DNA of 64,000 nucleotides from Ursus arctos (GCF_023065955.2 NW_026622808.1:30888475-30952474), one strand, 5' to 3'. Positions 12,182-25,287 are shown, counted from the first letter of the stretch. Notes: generated from the sequence alone by a model not told the origin. Numbers and translations: made by a program.

Positions 12182-12878
12182 AAAAGCTTAGAGCAAATGC
12201 TAAGTAGAAAATGTATCCCGATGTTCACAAAATGGATAATTATTACTGACTTGTGACCAAGAGCTACTGACTTTTACTCTGTGCCTAATACTATGGGGAA
12301 CAATCTCCATCGACATGCACCCAAGTACTTAGGAGATACTAACTCGATCCTCCTCTTCATATAGTTAAAGCTGTGTATAAAATTTAACTGGAAACTCAAA
12401 TTATCTACTTGGAGGCCCTGAATTTTTCCAAGGTCTCACAATAATGCAACCTGACGGAAGTAGTCATGTGAAGATTACTATAATATTTCTTAAAATCATT
12501 CTATCTTGTGGATAAATAGCAATAAGGTTAGCTTACATGATATGGAACACTGGAATAATGTCACACACCTGCAGGCCATTCCAGAAAAATGTTTATCTGA
12601 GTTGGCTTCATTCACATTAACCCTCCATGTGAAATCACTTTCCTCTGTTAAAAATTCTACTCAAGAGACTGGCATGTTGAGAAACCACACTCATTTGTCA
12701 GTCAGGAGGTCTGGGTTTGGGGACTATCCCTGCCCTCAGAGGGGCCTAAAAGAATCTGGTTTCCCACTCCACCTAACACTCTTTACCCATCACCCTGTTT
12801 TACTTCTTTGGTGTCTAGGTGCTGCTCCTAACTAACACACACTCACATGCACTCAAAGCTATAATTCTTATTTTTTTA

Positions 12879-13084
12879 AGTGATTTTTTTTCTAGTTGTT
12901 CCAGCATAATATCTTTTTTTTAATAAATTTTTTTATTATGTTAGTCACCATACAGCACATCCCAAGTTTTTGATGTAAAGTTCCATGATTTATTACTTGC
13001 ATATAACACCCAGTGCACCATGCAATACGTGCCCTCCTTAATACCCATCACCAGCCTATCCCGATCCCCCACCCCCTTCCCCTT
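12879..13084 (-). mobile_element. LINE-1 3' end, antisense, nested in a SINE tail
   Basis: The reverse complement reads as the carnivore LINE-1 3' UTR end (ggtgttatatgcaagtaataa..., gtatggtgactaacataat). Near-identical flanks (ttaagtgatttttt and ttaagtaattttta) look like its target duplication inside the T-rich tail of the SINE at 13085-13295. Confidence 0.75.
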
Positions 13085-13295
13085 AAGTAATTTTTAAATA
13101 AGATTTTATTTATTTATTTGTCAGAGAGAGAGAGCACACGCACAACCAAGAGCAAGGGGAGTGGCAGGCAGAGGCAGGGGGAGAAGCAGGCTCCCTGCCG
13201 AGCAAGGAACCCTATGTGGGACTCGATCCCAGCACTCTGGGATCATGACCCGAGCTGAAGGCAGATGCTCAACTGACTTAGCCACCCAGGTGTCC
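13085..13295 (-). mobile_element. CAN-SINE, tail split by LINE-1
   Basis: Minus orientation with head ending gccacccaggtgtccc. The tail continues beyond the nested LINE-1 to about 12871. Outer target duplication ctcaaagcta(t/c)aattctta at 12852-12870 and 13296-13314. Confidence 0.88.
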
Positions 13296-13989
13296 CTCAA
13301 AGCTACAATTCTTAAGGGCCAAGACTGTCTTACTCTTTGCTATATCTCTAGCACCAAGAAGATGCCTGTCACATAGGCAACACTCAACTACTTGTTGAAC
13401 AGACCAATAAGAGAAATTTTCATAATTTGCAGACATTACCACACAGTGCTAAATAACTTCAAAATATCACACAGCTCATTTTTTTAAAAATCACTAAATC
13501 TATTCCTTCATTCTCTTTTATCCCTGGTAAGAATGCTGTTTACAGGCCTCACATATAACCACAAATGTATTTGTGGGGTTGTATTTCCAGGGTCAGATTA
13601 ATAAGTGTGCCTCTGCAACATTTTGAGCACTTATCAATGCTTAGAACACCCCACCCTTGGTCAATTAATCATTCCTCTTCAAAGGTTCAAAATCAATCTT
13701 CAGAAATTGTTTGATAAACAATGAATCACCGATAAGCTCATGCACAAGCAATGCATCCAACAGCCCTTTATGAAAGTACGTAAATATGTGTGGAGTTGTT
13801 TTTAATTTGTAGACACAAAGACAGCATGAGTTCTCTAATGGCTATTTGTGGAAATATGGTATGCTCATCTATAGAACAAGTATTTAGGTAGAAACTAGGT
13901 GTTAAAAGCACATATCAAGGGTCTCCTATTTTTAAAGGACACTGGAGATACGTAGTAGCAGCCACCATGAAGTTCACAGGCTAACGACT

Positions 13990-14225
13990 GTGGCTGACGA
14001 TTCTTACTGTGTGCCATGTCCTTTAACTGCACTCTCATATACTCTTACTCTGCTATGAGAAGTACCTTTGCTGTATCTACAGTACATAGCAAACAGGCTC
14101 AGAGAGGTCAAATAACTATGCTAGGGTCATATGGTGCTGCAGTGAGTTATATATCGAACCCAGGATCTAAGCCTAGATTTGTCTCGGTCCAAAGCATACA
14201 CTTTTAACCACTACTACCACCTCCT
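13990..14225 (-). mobile_element. MIR
   Basis: The pattern aggctcagagaggtcaaat, then gggtcatatggtgctgc and gaacccaggatctaagcc is a well-preserved antisense MIR. Confidence 0.8.
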
Positions 14226-14642
14226 GAGCACTCAAGGAAAAGAGAAAGTAAACATACAATATCTTATACTAAAACTGGCCTTAGGAGAAAAGACTGGAAA
14301 AATCATCCTGAAGGAAATAAACATTTGAATTATATTGAAGGATGACTAGAAGTGGAACACAGAAGAAAGAGGGTGAAGATAAAAACATGGTAGACTGAAC
14401 ACGTGTTTATTCCAACTCCATCCTGAAGTCCTATAAAATGACAGTGAAAGAACAAAAAAGGTATAAACCCATCTGTATTATCTTTTCTTTCTAAGAAATG
14501 AGTACTGAATGTATGTGTACACTTAAGTTTCTTCTATTCCATGCATTCTCTTTCATGTTCTTTCATTTGAGGATTCACAAACAAACAAACAAAAAAAACT
14601 GTATCCATGAAATTAGATGCTCTTTAAAAAAAAGATAGCAAA

Positions 14643-14836
14643 GGGGTGCCTGGGTGGCTCAGTCATTGCGTGTCTGCCTTCAGCTCAGGTCATGGTCCCC
14701 TAGGGTCCTGGGATAGGGCCTCACATTGGGCTCCCTGCTTGGCGAGGAGCCTGCTTCTCCCTCTCCCGCTCCCCCTGCTTGTGTTCCCTCTCTGTCTCTC
14801 TCCCTCTGTCAGGTGAATAAATGAAATCTTTAAAAA
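14643..14836 (+). mobile_element. CAN-SINE
   Basis: Plus orientation from ggggtgcctgggtggctcag to a short A-rich and GA-rich tail. Target duplication unclear. Confidence 0.9.
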
Positions 14837-15768
14837 GAGAGAGAGAGAGCAAAAATAAGAATAAATAAGAATTATGATAGAAAAAAGAGCTGAATGTCAC
14901 CCAGAAAGCAGAACAAAAAGTCAAGAAAGAAAATGGAAGATCAAAAAATAAAATCAGGGGTAAGTGCTAGATGACTTACATCTAATAGCAGGTATGCTAG
15001 AAAGCAAGGAGAGAGAAAACGAAGTATAAAAAAGAAAAAATGAAAAAGAAAATTTTTTAGAACTTAAAGACATGAGTCACCAGATGGAGTCAGAGCACCT
15101 ACAAAGGAATCAAAAAGGCATCAGACTTCAATAGACAGCAACACTGTCTAGAAAAATAAGCTAGAAAAATGATACGATGTCTTGAACATTTTAAAGAAAA
15201 ATTTATTCCCAAATGATAATTATATGATCTGCCAAACAAGCAAGAATAAAATAAAGGCATTTTTCAGATCTATAGGGTCTCAAGATTTTATCTACCAGAA
15301 GAGAATGTTGAAAACCAAGACTGGAGGATCTAAAATTCAAGCTCCTCAATTCTGTGTCATGCATTTCATAAATCATCTACAGTATAAATAGTGCCATACT
15401 AGATACTTAAAAAAAAAAAAAAAACTATTCCTGAGAGAGCAATGGAAAAACACTGGCAAGTTAATGTAAATCAATTACTTAGCATTTAGAACATGACACA
15501 GACATATACATATTTGCATATAAATTCAACAACTGGGTATTCAATAATATAGATCAGTTACCCAAGCTCTACTTTTTCCGCAAATAACTAGGAAGTGGTG
15601 GCTACTTAAAATAACACCTGCAAAAGATCTAAAGATGTCATTCAAATCTGTCATAATTTGGAAAAAAAAACTATCTTCCAACAATACTATCCCTAACAGA
15701 AAATCTTAGTTATCTAGAAACTGCATTTTTAGAGTGACTGCTACAATTAGCAATAGCAATTTTTTTAA

Positions 15769-15984
15769 AAGATTTGAGAGAGTGTGTGCACAGACAGGCT
15801 TACACACCTGAGCAGGGGGAGGGGGGAAGAGGAAGGGCAGAGGGAGAGGGAGAGGGACAAGTAGACTCTGCACTAGGCTAGAAGCCCAACACAGGGGCTC
15901 GATCCCACCACCCTACCCCGAGACCATGACCCAAGCCGAAATCAAGAGTCTGATGCCCAACTGAATGAGCCACCCAGGCACCCT
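15769..15984 (-). mobile_element. CAN-SINE, decayed
   Basis: Minus orientation, ending gccacccaggcacc. Flanking duplication agcaatttttttaa-like at 15755-15768 and 15985-15997. Confidence 0.88.
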
Positions 15985-16379
15985 AAGCAATTTTTTAATT
16001 AAAAAAAAAAAAAAAGAGAGACAGAGAGATGGATGTTTTGAATATGGGTTACTAAGAAAATGATGCTATTAATAAAAATGTACATCAGAGAATGATGAAC
16101 CAGTTTGTAAGAGATTATGAACTTGTGTCTGAAAGGCAAGTGGAAGAGTCAACAGAAAGCTGAAAATACAGATCTGAAATTTAGGAAACCGGCTAAGGAA
16201 AGAGATCCACATTTTCGGAAAATTTTAAAAGACGATAACTTATATTGATTATGGTACTTAGGAAATTGCTAAGAGAGAAAGTACATAAAGAAAAATAGGC
16301 TGACTTGAAAGAAAATACAATTTAAAGGTTGAGGGTCTTTATTAGTATTAATTTATGCAGTATGTTTTCTATTTTTTAG

Positions 16380-17060
16380 TAAATACTTGCCAGCCATCCC
16401 ACTGCTGAGCACGCATACAGAGAATGAAAACAGGATCTCCAAGAGAGCTGCATTCCCATATTCATGGCAGCATCACTCACACTAGCCAAGATATGGAAAC
16501 AACCGGGTGTCCGTCAACAGATGAATGGAGAATATGCAGTGTACAATTACACGATGCAATATTATTCAGTCATGAGAAAAAGAAATCTCGCCATTTATGA
16601 CAACGTGGATGAACCTGGAGGATATTATTCTAAGTGAAATAGTGAGAACGCAGAGAAATTGAAAACCTTATACACTACCCGTAGGAATGCAAAATGGTAC
16701 AGCTATCATGGAAAAGCGTCTGGCAGTTCCTCAAAAGTTAAATATGGAGTTACCACGACTCAAAAACTCCACTCCTAGATATATACCCAAGAGAAACGAA
16801 AACCAGTATTCACACACAAATTTGTACATAAATATTCATAGTAACTGTATTCCTTAGAGTCAGAAAGTAGAAACAACACAAATGTCCATCAGCTGATAAA
16901 TGGATAACAAAAAAATCCATACAAGAGAATATTACTCAGCTATAAAATGGAATTAAGTACGGTAAATGCTACAATATGGATGAATCCTGAAAACATTATG
17001 GTAAGTAAAAACCAAATACAAAAGGCCGTTATTATAGGATTCCATTTATCCTTGTTCACA
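16380..17060 (+). mobile_element. Old LINE-1 3' fragments, two adjoining
   Basis: 16380-16645 (catggcagcatcactcac, ggaaacaaccgggtgtcc) and about 16650-17060 (gaaaccttatacactac-like start, then caaatgtccatcagctgat) both resemble the segment after ORF2, present twice, so two insertions or a rearranged copy. Confidence 0.7.
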
Positions 17061-17895
17061 GACTGTGCAAATTCACCAACTCACTAAAATTTCTTTGTAA
17101 TCCTCAAATCAGTTAGTTAGAAAAAAATGTTACGAATTCTTCCCTAAGAAGTTAAGACCACCACTGATGTTTTTTGGTGTACTTTTTGCAAATAATGGAC
17201 TGATAACATGATGCAACACTATTCCCCAAGTCTCTCACAATCTTTTCACTACTCTTTCTGGAAATGCTTCTAGTATACTCATATCCTTGTATATTTTCTT
17301 TCCAACTTCTTTAATATCATTCTGACTTTATGAAATCAATGCATTTTTATTTTGTAACAGGTCTACATTGTATTTGTATTGCATTGCCTAATTTTAAAAA
17401 CAGTGAGACTTTAGCTAAGAACGATAAAACCCTTTAGAAAGACAGATGCTAATGTTAACAGAGATGGGATGTTTAGATGACAATTTTTTAGTGTTCAGCT
17501 CATCAATTAATGTTTTTTGTCATAATGCCTGTTTCTCTAAGCAATCTTGAAACTGAAGATTAAGATACTAAGAACACCATTTATTTGTGTATCTGTGTGT
17601 ATGTACATATGAATGTGGACTTATTTAATTACATGTGAGAGAGAAGCTTTTCCAAGGTAACTGAATGTTTGAAAGTGATTTCAAAAAACCCCACCACATC
17701 CCAGGATTTTTAGGTCTTTGTGAAGTTGCAGTGTCAAAAGCAAACATACCAAATATTTATCTGGATTTCCTGAATGGTAAAAATTTAGAAAAAGAGATAA
17801 GAACTTAGAAAAACATACAACAGCTTTGGGTAGGATATGACCATGTCATGGAACCTGATTCACAATTCTGTATACTAGTTTAAAGATTAAAAATC

Positions 17896-18088
17896 GGGGC
17901 TGGGTGGCTCAGTCAGTTGAGCATCTGACTCTTGGTTTTGGCTCAGGTCAAGATCTTGGAGCTGTGGGATAGAGCCCTGCATCAGGCTCCATGCTCAGTG
18001 AGCAGTCTGCTTGGAATTCTCTCTCCCTCTGACCCTCCCCCTGCGTTGTGCAAGCTCTCTCAAATAAATGAATAAATTGAAAATAAAT
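17896..18088 (+). mobile_element. CAN-SINE, older form
   Basis: Plus orientation with the gactcttggttttggctcag head variant. Perfect 14-base duplication aaagattaaaaatc at 17882-17895 and 18089-18102. Confidence 0.93.
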
Positions 18089-18428
18089 AAAGATTAAAAA
18101 TCCATTTTCTCAATTAAGAACAAAATCAAAAGATGAACATACAACATATAGCCTCAAAGTCTATGGCCCTACACCACCCCAAGGCCCATTCAAAGAAAAA
18201 AAATTACTGGACAAATACTGCTGTGTACCCTAGGCTCCTTTTCCCAGGAAAATCAGCACAAATTCTGTGAAACACCTTCAGTGGTAATGGTTCTATAACC
18301 AAGATTTAACTTCCTTTAACAGAAGGAAGAATTATTAACTCCTATCATCATGTCCTTGCACAGCGTAAGGTCAGTGGTTTTACCTCACAAACTGTATTAC
18401 AAATGGTGGGAGTAGAGGGATCTCCGTT

Positions 18429-18486
18429 AGGTCACATAGGTCTTGAGATCTGACTATAGGTCACAGAGGTCTTGAGATCTGACTAC
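18429..18486 (+). repeat. 29-base tandem duplication
   Basis: Two 29-base units (18429-18457 and 18458-18486) differ at two positions. Each holds AGGTCA, three bases, then AGGTCT. Confidence 0.95.
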
Positions 18487-18689
18487 AAAGAAAATTTAGA
18501 GGAGAGCATAAATGTCTGGAGATTTCATAAAATCACACACATAAGAGGGGCAGAGGAAGGGAGAGTGAAGAAAAAGCAGAGAATAATTTCATTTATTCTT
18601 TTAAACCCCTGAAGATACTCTTCTAACTTCAGACAACTGGGCTCCCATGAAATGGAAGGTAATAAGATTGAATTTCAGTTTTCAGCCAC

Positions 18690-19470
18690 TCAGACAAATG
18701 GGCAAAACATATGGTCACAGTTCTTAAAATAGGAAATACAAATGTAAAGACACTCAATACTTCATGCATAAGAGAAATGCAAATTAAAACTACAATAATA
18801 TTCTATTTTTGCCTATCAGTCCAACCAAGATAAAGTTAGATAATACTTGTGTTGGCCAGGGTGTAGTGAAATAGGCACCCCATGCATATATATTGCTGAT
18901 GAGAATTAAATTGTTATAACTATAAAGATCAATTTGGCAAGACCTATTAAAATTACAGATAACACAGACCAGGACTCATATATACTACTTTTAGTAATTT
19001 ATCCAACATGTATATTCCAAACAAGTATATATGGATGTGTTTGAAATGACTTACATAAAAGTTCCATGCTAAGCTAAAGAAAGGAATCAATCACAATGGC
19101 CAAAATAGGGGACTGGTTAATATGGTTAACAGGAGACTGATTTGGGCATATCTTTAAAATAAAACCATGCAGAGCTACGAAAACTGAATTCTTTAAAACT
19201 TGGTATAAAACAAGCTTCATAATGTATTAAACAAAAAACAAGGAGCTAAACAGTGCTGCCAGCTTTATTAAAAAAGACCAAATACATGCACACAGTATGC
19301 ACAAATGATCTCTGGAAGGATACACAAGAAGTTGGTTGTGCTGGCTGCCTTCAGGGAACAAGACAGGGGGCAGGGGTAGGAGCAAAACATTTCATTGTAT
19401 GCCTTCTGAACCCTGTATCATGTACAGGAATGGCCTATTTAAAAATGAAAATGAAAAGAAGAGAAAAAGA
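18690..19470 (+). mobile_element. Old LINE-1 3' fragment
   Basis: Contains gagaaatgcaaattaaaac, gttggccagggtgtagtg and ggggactggttaatatggtt on the plus strand, typical of old LINE-1 3' ends. Boundaries are approximate. Confidence 0.7.
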
Positions 19471-20125
19471 TAATAAATATGCCTCAGAAGAAGCCCTCAA
19501 CAAAGTACCAAAAGACTTTTTGGGCATTATGGCTGTATTCATGGTAAAGAGCACCGCCTGAGGGTTGTGAGGTCTCAGGCAGAGAGGCCTAAGGAACTGG
19601 AGACTCTCAAAACAACTTCTAAATGCTCTTCAGCAAGCGCCATACCTTGAAAGCCCTCCCAGGTCACTGCAGTTCACTTTAAACTTGTCCCCCCGGCGCC
19701 TCCTTCTTCTCCAGCCTTACCCAGCTTAGCTCTAATTCAAAGAATCTATCTTAACAATGCTCACGTTTATTCAACACACACCTAAATGCGCTGGGTTTAA
19801 GCTAAGTACTAAAGCACAAGGTGAACAGTGGACACAAGTCCCTGCTTTCAAGGCCTCTCTAGCCCGATAGTAAATATGTATGTAGAAAAATAAGTGTTTC
19901 ATGCCGATAAATATCACTGAAGAATAATTAAGGTCATGATGATTAAATGTTTCTCAACTTCAGAGTTTTGTTTTCTATGCAAAGTAATTCCAAATCTAAG
20001 ATTTCTCCTTAACACCTTTCAAATTTAACTACCTCTTATATAATTTTTCTAATTAAAACTTAAAAATCATCACAGCCCTCCAAGTGATTATACTGAAGTT
20101 GTATGTTGCACCGGTCAATCCAATG

Positions 20126-20142
20126 CTGCAGTTAAGAGTAGG
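20126..20142. repeat. Target-site duplication, left, of LINE-1
   Basis: Identical to 22826-22842. The match continues upstream with four mismatches over about 12 more bases, so the original duplication may have been near 29 bases. Confidence 0.9.
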
Positions 20143-21354
20143 TGGTCATTATTTAACATAGTACTGGAAGTCCTAGCCACGACAACCAGACAAGAGTAAA
20201 GAACAAAATGCATCCAAATTGGTAAGGAAGATATAAAACTTTCACTATCTATAGATGACATGGTACTATATATAGAAAACCTTGAAGACTCCACCAAAAA
20301 ACTACTAGAATGATAATTATTTTAGTAAGGTTGCAGGATACAAAATCAACATACAGAAACCATGGCATTTTTATATGCCAATAATGAAGCAACAGAAAGA
20401 GAAATTAAGAAGGCAATCCCATTTATAATTGCACCAAAGATAATAAATACCCAGGAATAAAATTAATAACCAAGGAGGTAAAAGACCTGTACTCTGAAAA
20501 CTATAAAACATCAATGAAAGATACTGAAGACAACACAAACAAGTAGATATTTCATGCTCATGGACCGGAAGAACAAATATCCATACTACCAAAAGAAATC
20601 TATTGATTTGATGCAATCCTTATCAAAATGCTACCAACATTTTTCACAGAACTAGAACAAACAATCTTAAAATTTGTATGGAACCAGAGAAGACCCTGAA
20701 TAGCCAAAACAATCTTGGGAAAAAAAAAAAAAAAGCTGGAGGTATCACAATTCCAGATTTCAAGTTACATTACAAGGCTGTAGTAATCAAAACAGTATGG
20801 TACTGGCAAAAAAACAGGCACACAGATCAATGAAACAGAACAGAAATCCCAGAAATAAACCCACGTTTATATGGTCGTTTAATCTTTGACAAAGGAGGAA
20901 AGAATACACAATGGGAAAAAGACAGCCTCTTCAACAAATGGTATTGAGAGAACTGGACAGCTAAATGCAGAATATTCAAACTGGACCACTGGCTTACACT
21001 ATATACAAACATAAATTCAAAATGGATTAAGGACCTAAATGTGAGACCTAAACCATTAAAAGCCTAGAAGAGAACACAGGCAGTAATTTCTCTGACACCA
21101 TCCGTAGCAACATTTTTCTAAATATGTCTCCTGAGGCAAGGGAAACCAAAGCCAAAATAAACTATTGGGACTTCATCAAAATAAAAAGCTCTGCACAGTG
21201 AAGAAAACAATCAACAAAACTAAAAGGCATCCTACACAATGGAAGAAGATATCTGCAAATGATATATCCATTAAAGGATTAGTATCCAAAATATATTAAG
21301 AACTTACACAACGCAACACCACAAAAACAAATAATCAAGTTTAAAAATGGGCAG

Positions 21355-21549
21355 GGGCACCTGAGTGGCTCAGCTGGTTAAGTGACTGTCTTTGGCTCAG
21401 TTCATGATCCCAGAGTCCTGGGATCAAGCCCCATGGCAGGCTCTCTGCTCAGCGGGGAGCCTGCTTCTCCCCCTCCCTCTGCCTGCCCCTCTGTCTGCTT
21501 GTGCTCTACCTCTCTGTCAAATAAATAAATAAAATCTTTAAAAAGAAAA
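21355..21549 (+). mobile_element. CAN-SINE nested in LINE-1
   Basis: Plus orientation. 18-base duplication aagtttaaaaa(t/c)gggcag at 21337-21354 and 21550-21567, one mismatch, made from LINE-1 sequence. Confidence 0.95.
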
Positions 21550-21673
21550 AAGTTTAAAAACGGGCAGAAGACATGAACAGACATTTCTCCAAAGATATCA
21601 CTCATCATCAGGGAAATGCAAATCAAAACCACAATGAGATATCACCTCACACCTGTCAGAATGGCTAATATCA

Positions 21674-21870
21674 GGGGTGCCTGGGTGGCTCAGTCGTTAA
21701 GCGTCTGCCTTCGGCTCAGGGCGTGATCCTGGCATTCTGGGATCGAGCCCCCATCGGGCTCCCTGCTCGGCGGGAAGCCTGCTTCTCCCTCTCCCACTCC
21801 CCCTGCTTGTGTTCCCTCTCTCGCTGACTGGCTGTCTGCCAAATAAATAAATACAAATCTTTTTAAAAAA
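21674..21870 (+). mobile_element. CAN-SINE nested in LINE-1
   Basis: Plus orientation. Perfect 13-base duplication atggctaatatca at 21661-21673 and 21871-21883. Confidence 0.95.
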
Positions 21871-21904
21871 ATGGCTAATATCAAAAAGACAAGAAATGAG
21901 TTGG

Positions 21905-22079
21905 TGGGGCGCCTGGGTGGTTCAGTGGGTTAGGTGTCTGCCTTCTTCTCAGGTCATGATCTCACGGTCCTGGGATCAAGCCCTACTTGGAGCTCTCTGC
22001 TCCCCAGGGATCTGCTTCTCCCTCTCCCTCTGCCTCCCACTCATGCTCTCTAATAAATAATTTAATCTTAAAAAAAAAA
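21905..22079 (+). mobile_element. CAN-SINE nested in LINE-1
   Basis: Plus orientation, shorter CT region. Flank aagaaatga at 21891-21899 recurs at 22080-22088 and continues the LINE-1 frame of similarity. Confidence 0.9.
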
Positions 22080-22825
22080 AAGAAATGACTGTTTATGAGG
22101 ATATGGGAAAATAAGAACCCTCCAGCACCACTGGTAGGAATGCAAACTGTTACAGCCACTGTGGAGAAAGTACGGAGGTTCCTCGGAAAGTTAAAAATGG
22201 AACTAGCCTACAATCCAGCAATTGCACTATTGCGTATTACTCAAAGAATACAAAAACACTAGTTTGAAGGGATAAATGCACCAATATGTTTACTGTAGCA
22301 TTATTTATAATGGCCAAATTATGGAAGCAGCCCAAGTGTCCATCAATAGATGGATGGATAAAGAAGATGTGGTATATATACACAATAGAATATTATTCAG
22401 CCATAAAAAAAAATCTTGCCATTTGCAACAACATAGATGGAGCGAGAGAGTATAATGCTAAGTGAAATAAGCGAGTCAGAGAAAGATAAATACCGTATGA
22501 TTTCACTCATATGTGGAATTTAAGAAACAAAACAAATCAGCAAAGGAGAAATTTAAAAAAGGGAAAGAGAGAGACAAACCAAGAAACAGACTCTTAACCA
22601 TAGAGGACAAACTGATGGATACCAGAAGGGAAGTAGGTAGGAGGATGGGTGAAACAGGTCATGGGGATTAAAGAGTACATTTATCATGATGAGCCCTGAG
22701 TATGGAAGTGTTGAATCACCATATGGTACATATGAAACTAATATAACACTGTATTTTAACACTACTGGGGTTTAAATTAAAAACGTCAAAAAAATTTAAA
22801 AGAAGAGTAGGTTGTCAACCCAGCA

Positions 22826-22842
22826 CTGCAGTTAAGAGTAGG
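22826..22842. repeat. Target-site duplication, right, of LINE-1
   Basis: Identical to 20126-20142, directly after the LINE-1 tail region. Confidence 0.9.
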
Positions 22843-23259
22843 AACCCCCCAACCCCCCTGGTGTCCCACCCAATCATCTAGAAAATACTTTTTGGACCAT
22901 AGTTCATTCCTTTACCAACTCACACATATACACATCCCTGTTTGAAAAGCTGCTCTTATTCATGAACTCTCGCTCCACAAAACCCCAGTTTTGCATATGA
23001 TTTCAGGGCTTCTGAAAATTCCCTGAAGTTCAATCATAGATCACAGGTTGAAAATCTCCACAGCATTAAGGAAAAAAAGATACTTGGACAAAACACTAAA
23101 ATGGTAGTTTCTACGATTTCAGAATGAATTTGGACTTATTACAGTTTCTAAATCAGAAGCAGATTAAGAGAACATCTGAAGTATTCATCAAAGACATATA
23201 ATTATGTGAAATGCCTAGCAAGAATACAGAAATCACTATTTACTGAAACAGAAAAAGGA

Positions 23260-23425
23260 ATGGAAAGAATATGGGATTTAAATCAGAAGACCTGAGTCAA
23301 TTTTCAGCTCTGTCACTTAAAAGCTAAGTCACAACCTCATGGGCCTGTTTGTTTTCCTTTACAGGGGATAAAAACACCACAACTTACTTCACAGGGTTGT
23401 AAAGATTATATGACACTCATTCAAA
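23260..23425 (+). mobile_element. MIR
   Basis: agacctgagtcaattttcag, tctgtcacttaaaagctaag and cacagggttgtaaagattat follow the plus-strand MIR order. Confidence 0.75.
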
Positions 23426-23429
23426 TGTT

Positions 23430-24480
23430 TTCTGATCATTTATCAAATAAAATACATGCACCACAGATTCAATAAGCAGTGTGATACCACGGAAAAAGAT
23501 GGACCTTCTTCACATCTTCATTCAAAGATCTCTGAAGTGCCGAAGGACATACAAGGCTCTCATAGTACCCTGGGGAGACTTGAATGACCAAGACAGAAGT
23601 GTTCTCTGACCTCACACTCTGTACAAATATGAAATGTTATGTGCTATGGCTGGAAAGGATGTTATGAGAGCATATAGAAAGGGCAGAACACTCTTAGAGG
23701 AATGAGAATGGCTTTCCTGGGGAAAGGATGAAACTTCAACGAGAAGAGACATCTAAACAAAAGAGTGTTTTCACAACCGAGTGAATGTGTGTTTGTGTGT
23801 GTATGAACATTAGTAGCACAGACCCACTGGTGGGCGAGAATGGCTTTGAGGTGATACAGCATAAACGAATAAGGACTAGACTATGCCACTGTATGAAAGC
23901 CTCGTAAGAAAAACGGATTTCACTGGAACAGTGTTAACGAGGAACCATTTAAAAGTTTTCAATAGGATAGTGATACGAACAGATCTGCAGTTCCAAAAGA
24001 TCACTCTGGCTACTGATTGTAGGGGCACATAGTAGTAATTCACTATTATTAAGAGGTATTATTATAACCACTATTTAAAGATGCCATAATAAAAGTAACC
24101 CTTAGTATAAAAATCAAGAAATGGTCCCTGCCCTGGAAGATGCCATGGTGCAGTGAGGGGAAATAAGCACCTAAACAACTAATTTTAGTAGTACAGAAAT
24201 ACAGAAAAGGACAAAGCATCACAAAGGATAAACCGCAACTTATAACTCCAGATAAAGGACGATTTTAAAAAGGAAAGAAAAAAAGATGATATTCCAAGCA
24301 AAGAGAATAGCATGTACAAGGACACAGAAGGGTGGGTACGTATGAACAGCCTGATGTGACTCATGCACTGAACGTGTAAGAAACACTGCTGGGCAAGAAA
24401 GTTAGATAAACGTAGAAGTACCTCCCATGCAATATACTAAAGGCTCTATCCTTTAATTAACGGAACTCTGTGATGCTACT
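23430..24480 (+). mobile_element. LINE-2 relics
   Basis: Pieces such as agatcactctggctactg (24000), tggtccctgccctggaag (24123) and caagcaaagagaatagcatg (24297) match the order of the LINE-2 3' half, heavily diverged. Confidence 0.55.
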
Positions 24481-24841
24481 AGAGGTTCCTATTGATCACA
24501 TCTGTGTTTTTAAAAAGATAACATCATAGTGTAATAAAGGATAACAGGAAGGGGGAAGGAATGGGAGCAAGAAGGACAAACAGGAGGTTCTTGCAACCAT
24601 CCTAGCAAGAAATGACAGAACTGAAAATGGCAAAGAGGAGACGATGTGACCTATTTAACATGTAGGACAAAAGAAATCTCAGGTGCTCCAAGAAATACCA
24701 CCTTTTAAGGGATAGGCAGAAAAAGAACGATCAGTGAGAGTCACAGGGAAATTCAAATGATTCAGAAGAGGGTGTTGTCTCAGAGTAACAGAACGAAAGA
24801 CAAGGAAATGATGGGCCAAGTACATTATATGTTCACACATT

Positions 24842-24962
24842 TACTCATATATAGGAAAACACATATACATATATACATGTAAATATATACATATGTATAT
24901 GCATATATGTATATATATAAATACATGTATTTATATGCAAGTATGTATATAAATATGGATAT
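24842..24962. repeat. AT-rich TATATACA-type microsatellite
   Basis: Alternating tatacatatatacatg-like units over about 120 bases, imperfect. Confidence 0.9.
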
Positions 24963-25287
24963 AGTTACAGTCTGCTGACAGCTCCTATAAGCAATTCCCC
25001 AGTAGCAAAGACTTCATCTAAAGCCCAGATCTTGGTTTTTAAAGATCATTTTCCATCACAGGAACCAGAGCTTCTTGGACAAATGGCCAATTCCAGGGCT
25101 GGGTAAGGGAAAATACAAGATAAGCCTGGAACAGCATATTGTACCAGATTTTAAAAAGTAATGGCAACATGTCAAAATCACACAGAAGAGAATTTAAAGA
25201 GTCTCACACTGGCTAAACAAGGGACAATTTAAGGAAATAAATAATGAAATTGATGGGTCATAATTCACTGTATAAAACAAGAATCCA

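Larger units (their letters stand above)
20143..22825 (+). mobile_element. LINE-1, 5'-truncated, with three nested SINEs
   Basis: Plus-strand sequence matches the last part of LINE-1 ORF2 and the carnivore 3' UTR: conserved phrases include gtactggaagtcctagcc, gatacaaaatcaacatac and the 3' region around 22560-22790. It begins inside ORF2 and ends in an A-rich tail. A perfect 17-base duplication (ctgcagttaagagtagg) flanks it at 20126-20142 and 22826-22842, so it is an ordinary retrotransposition event. Stops and frameshifts abound, so it is dead. Three CAN-SINEs inserted later inside it. Confidence 0.93.
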
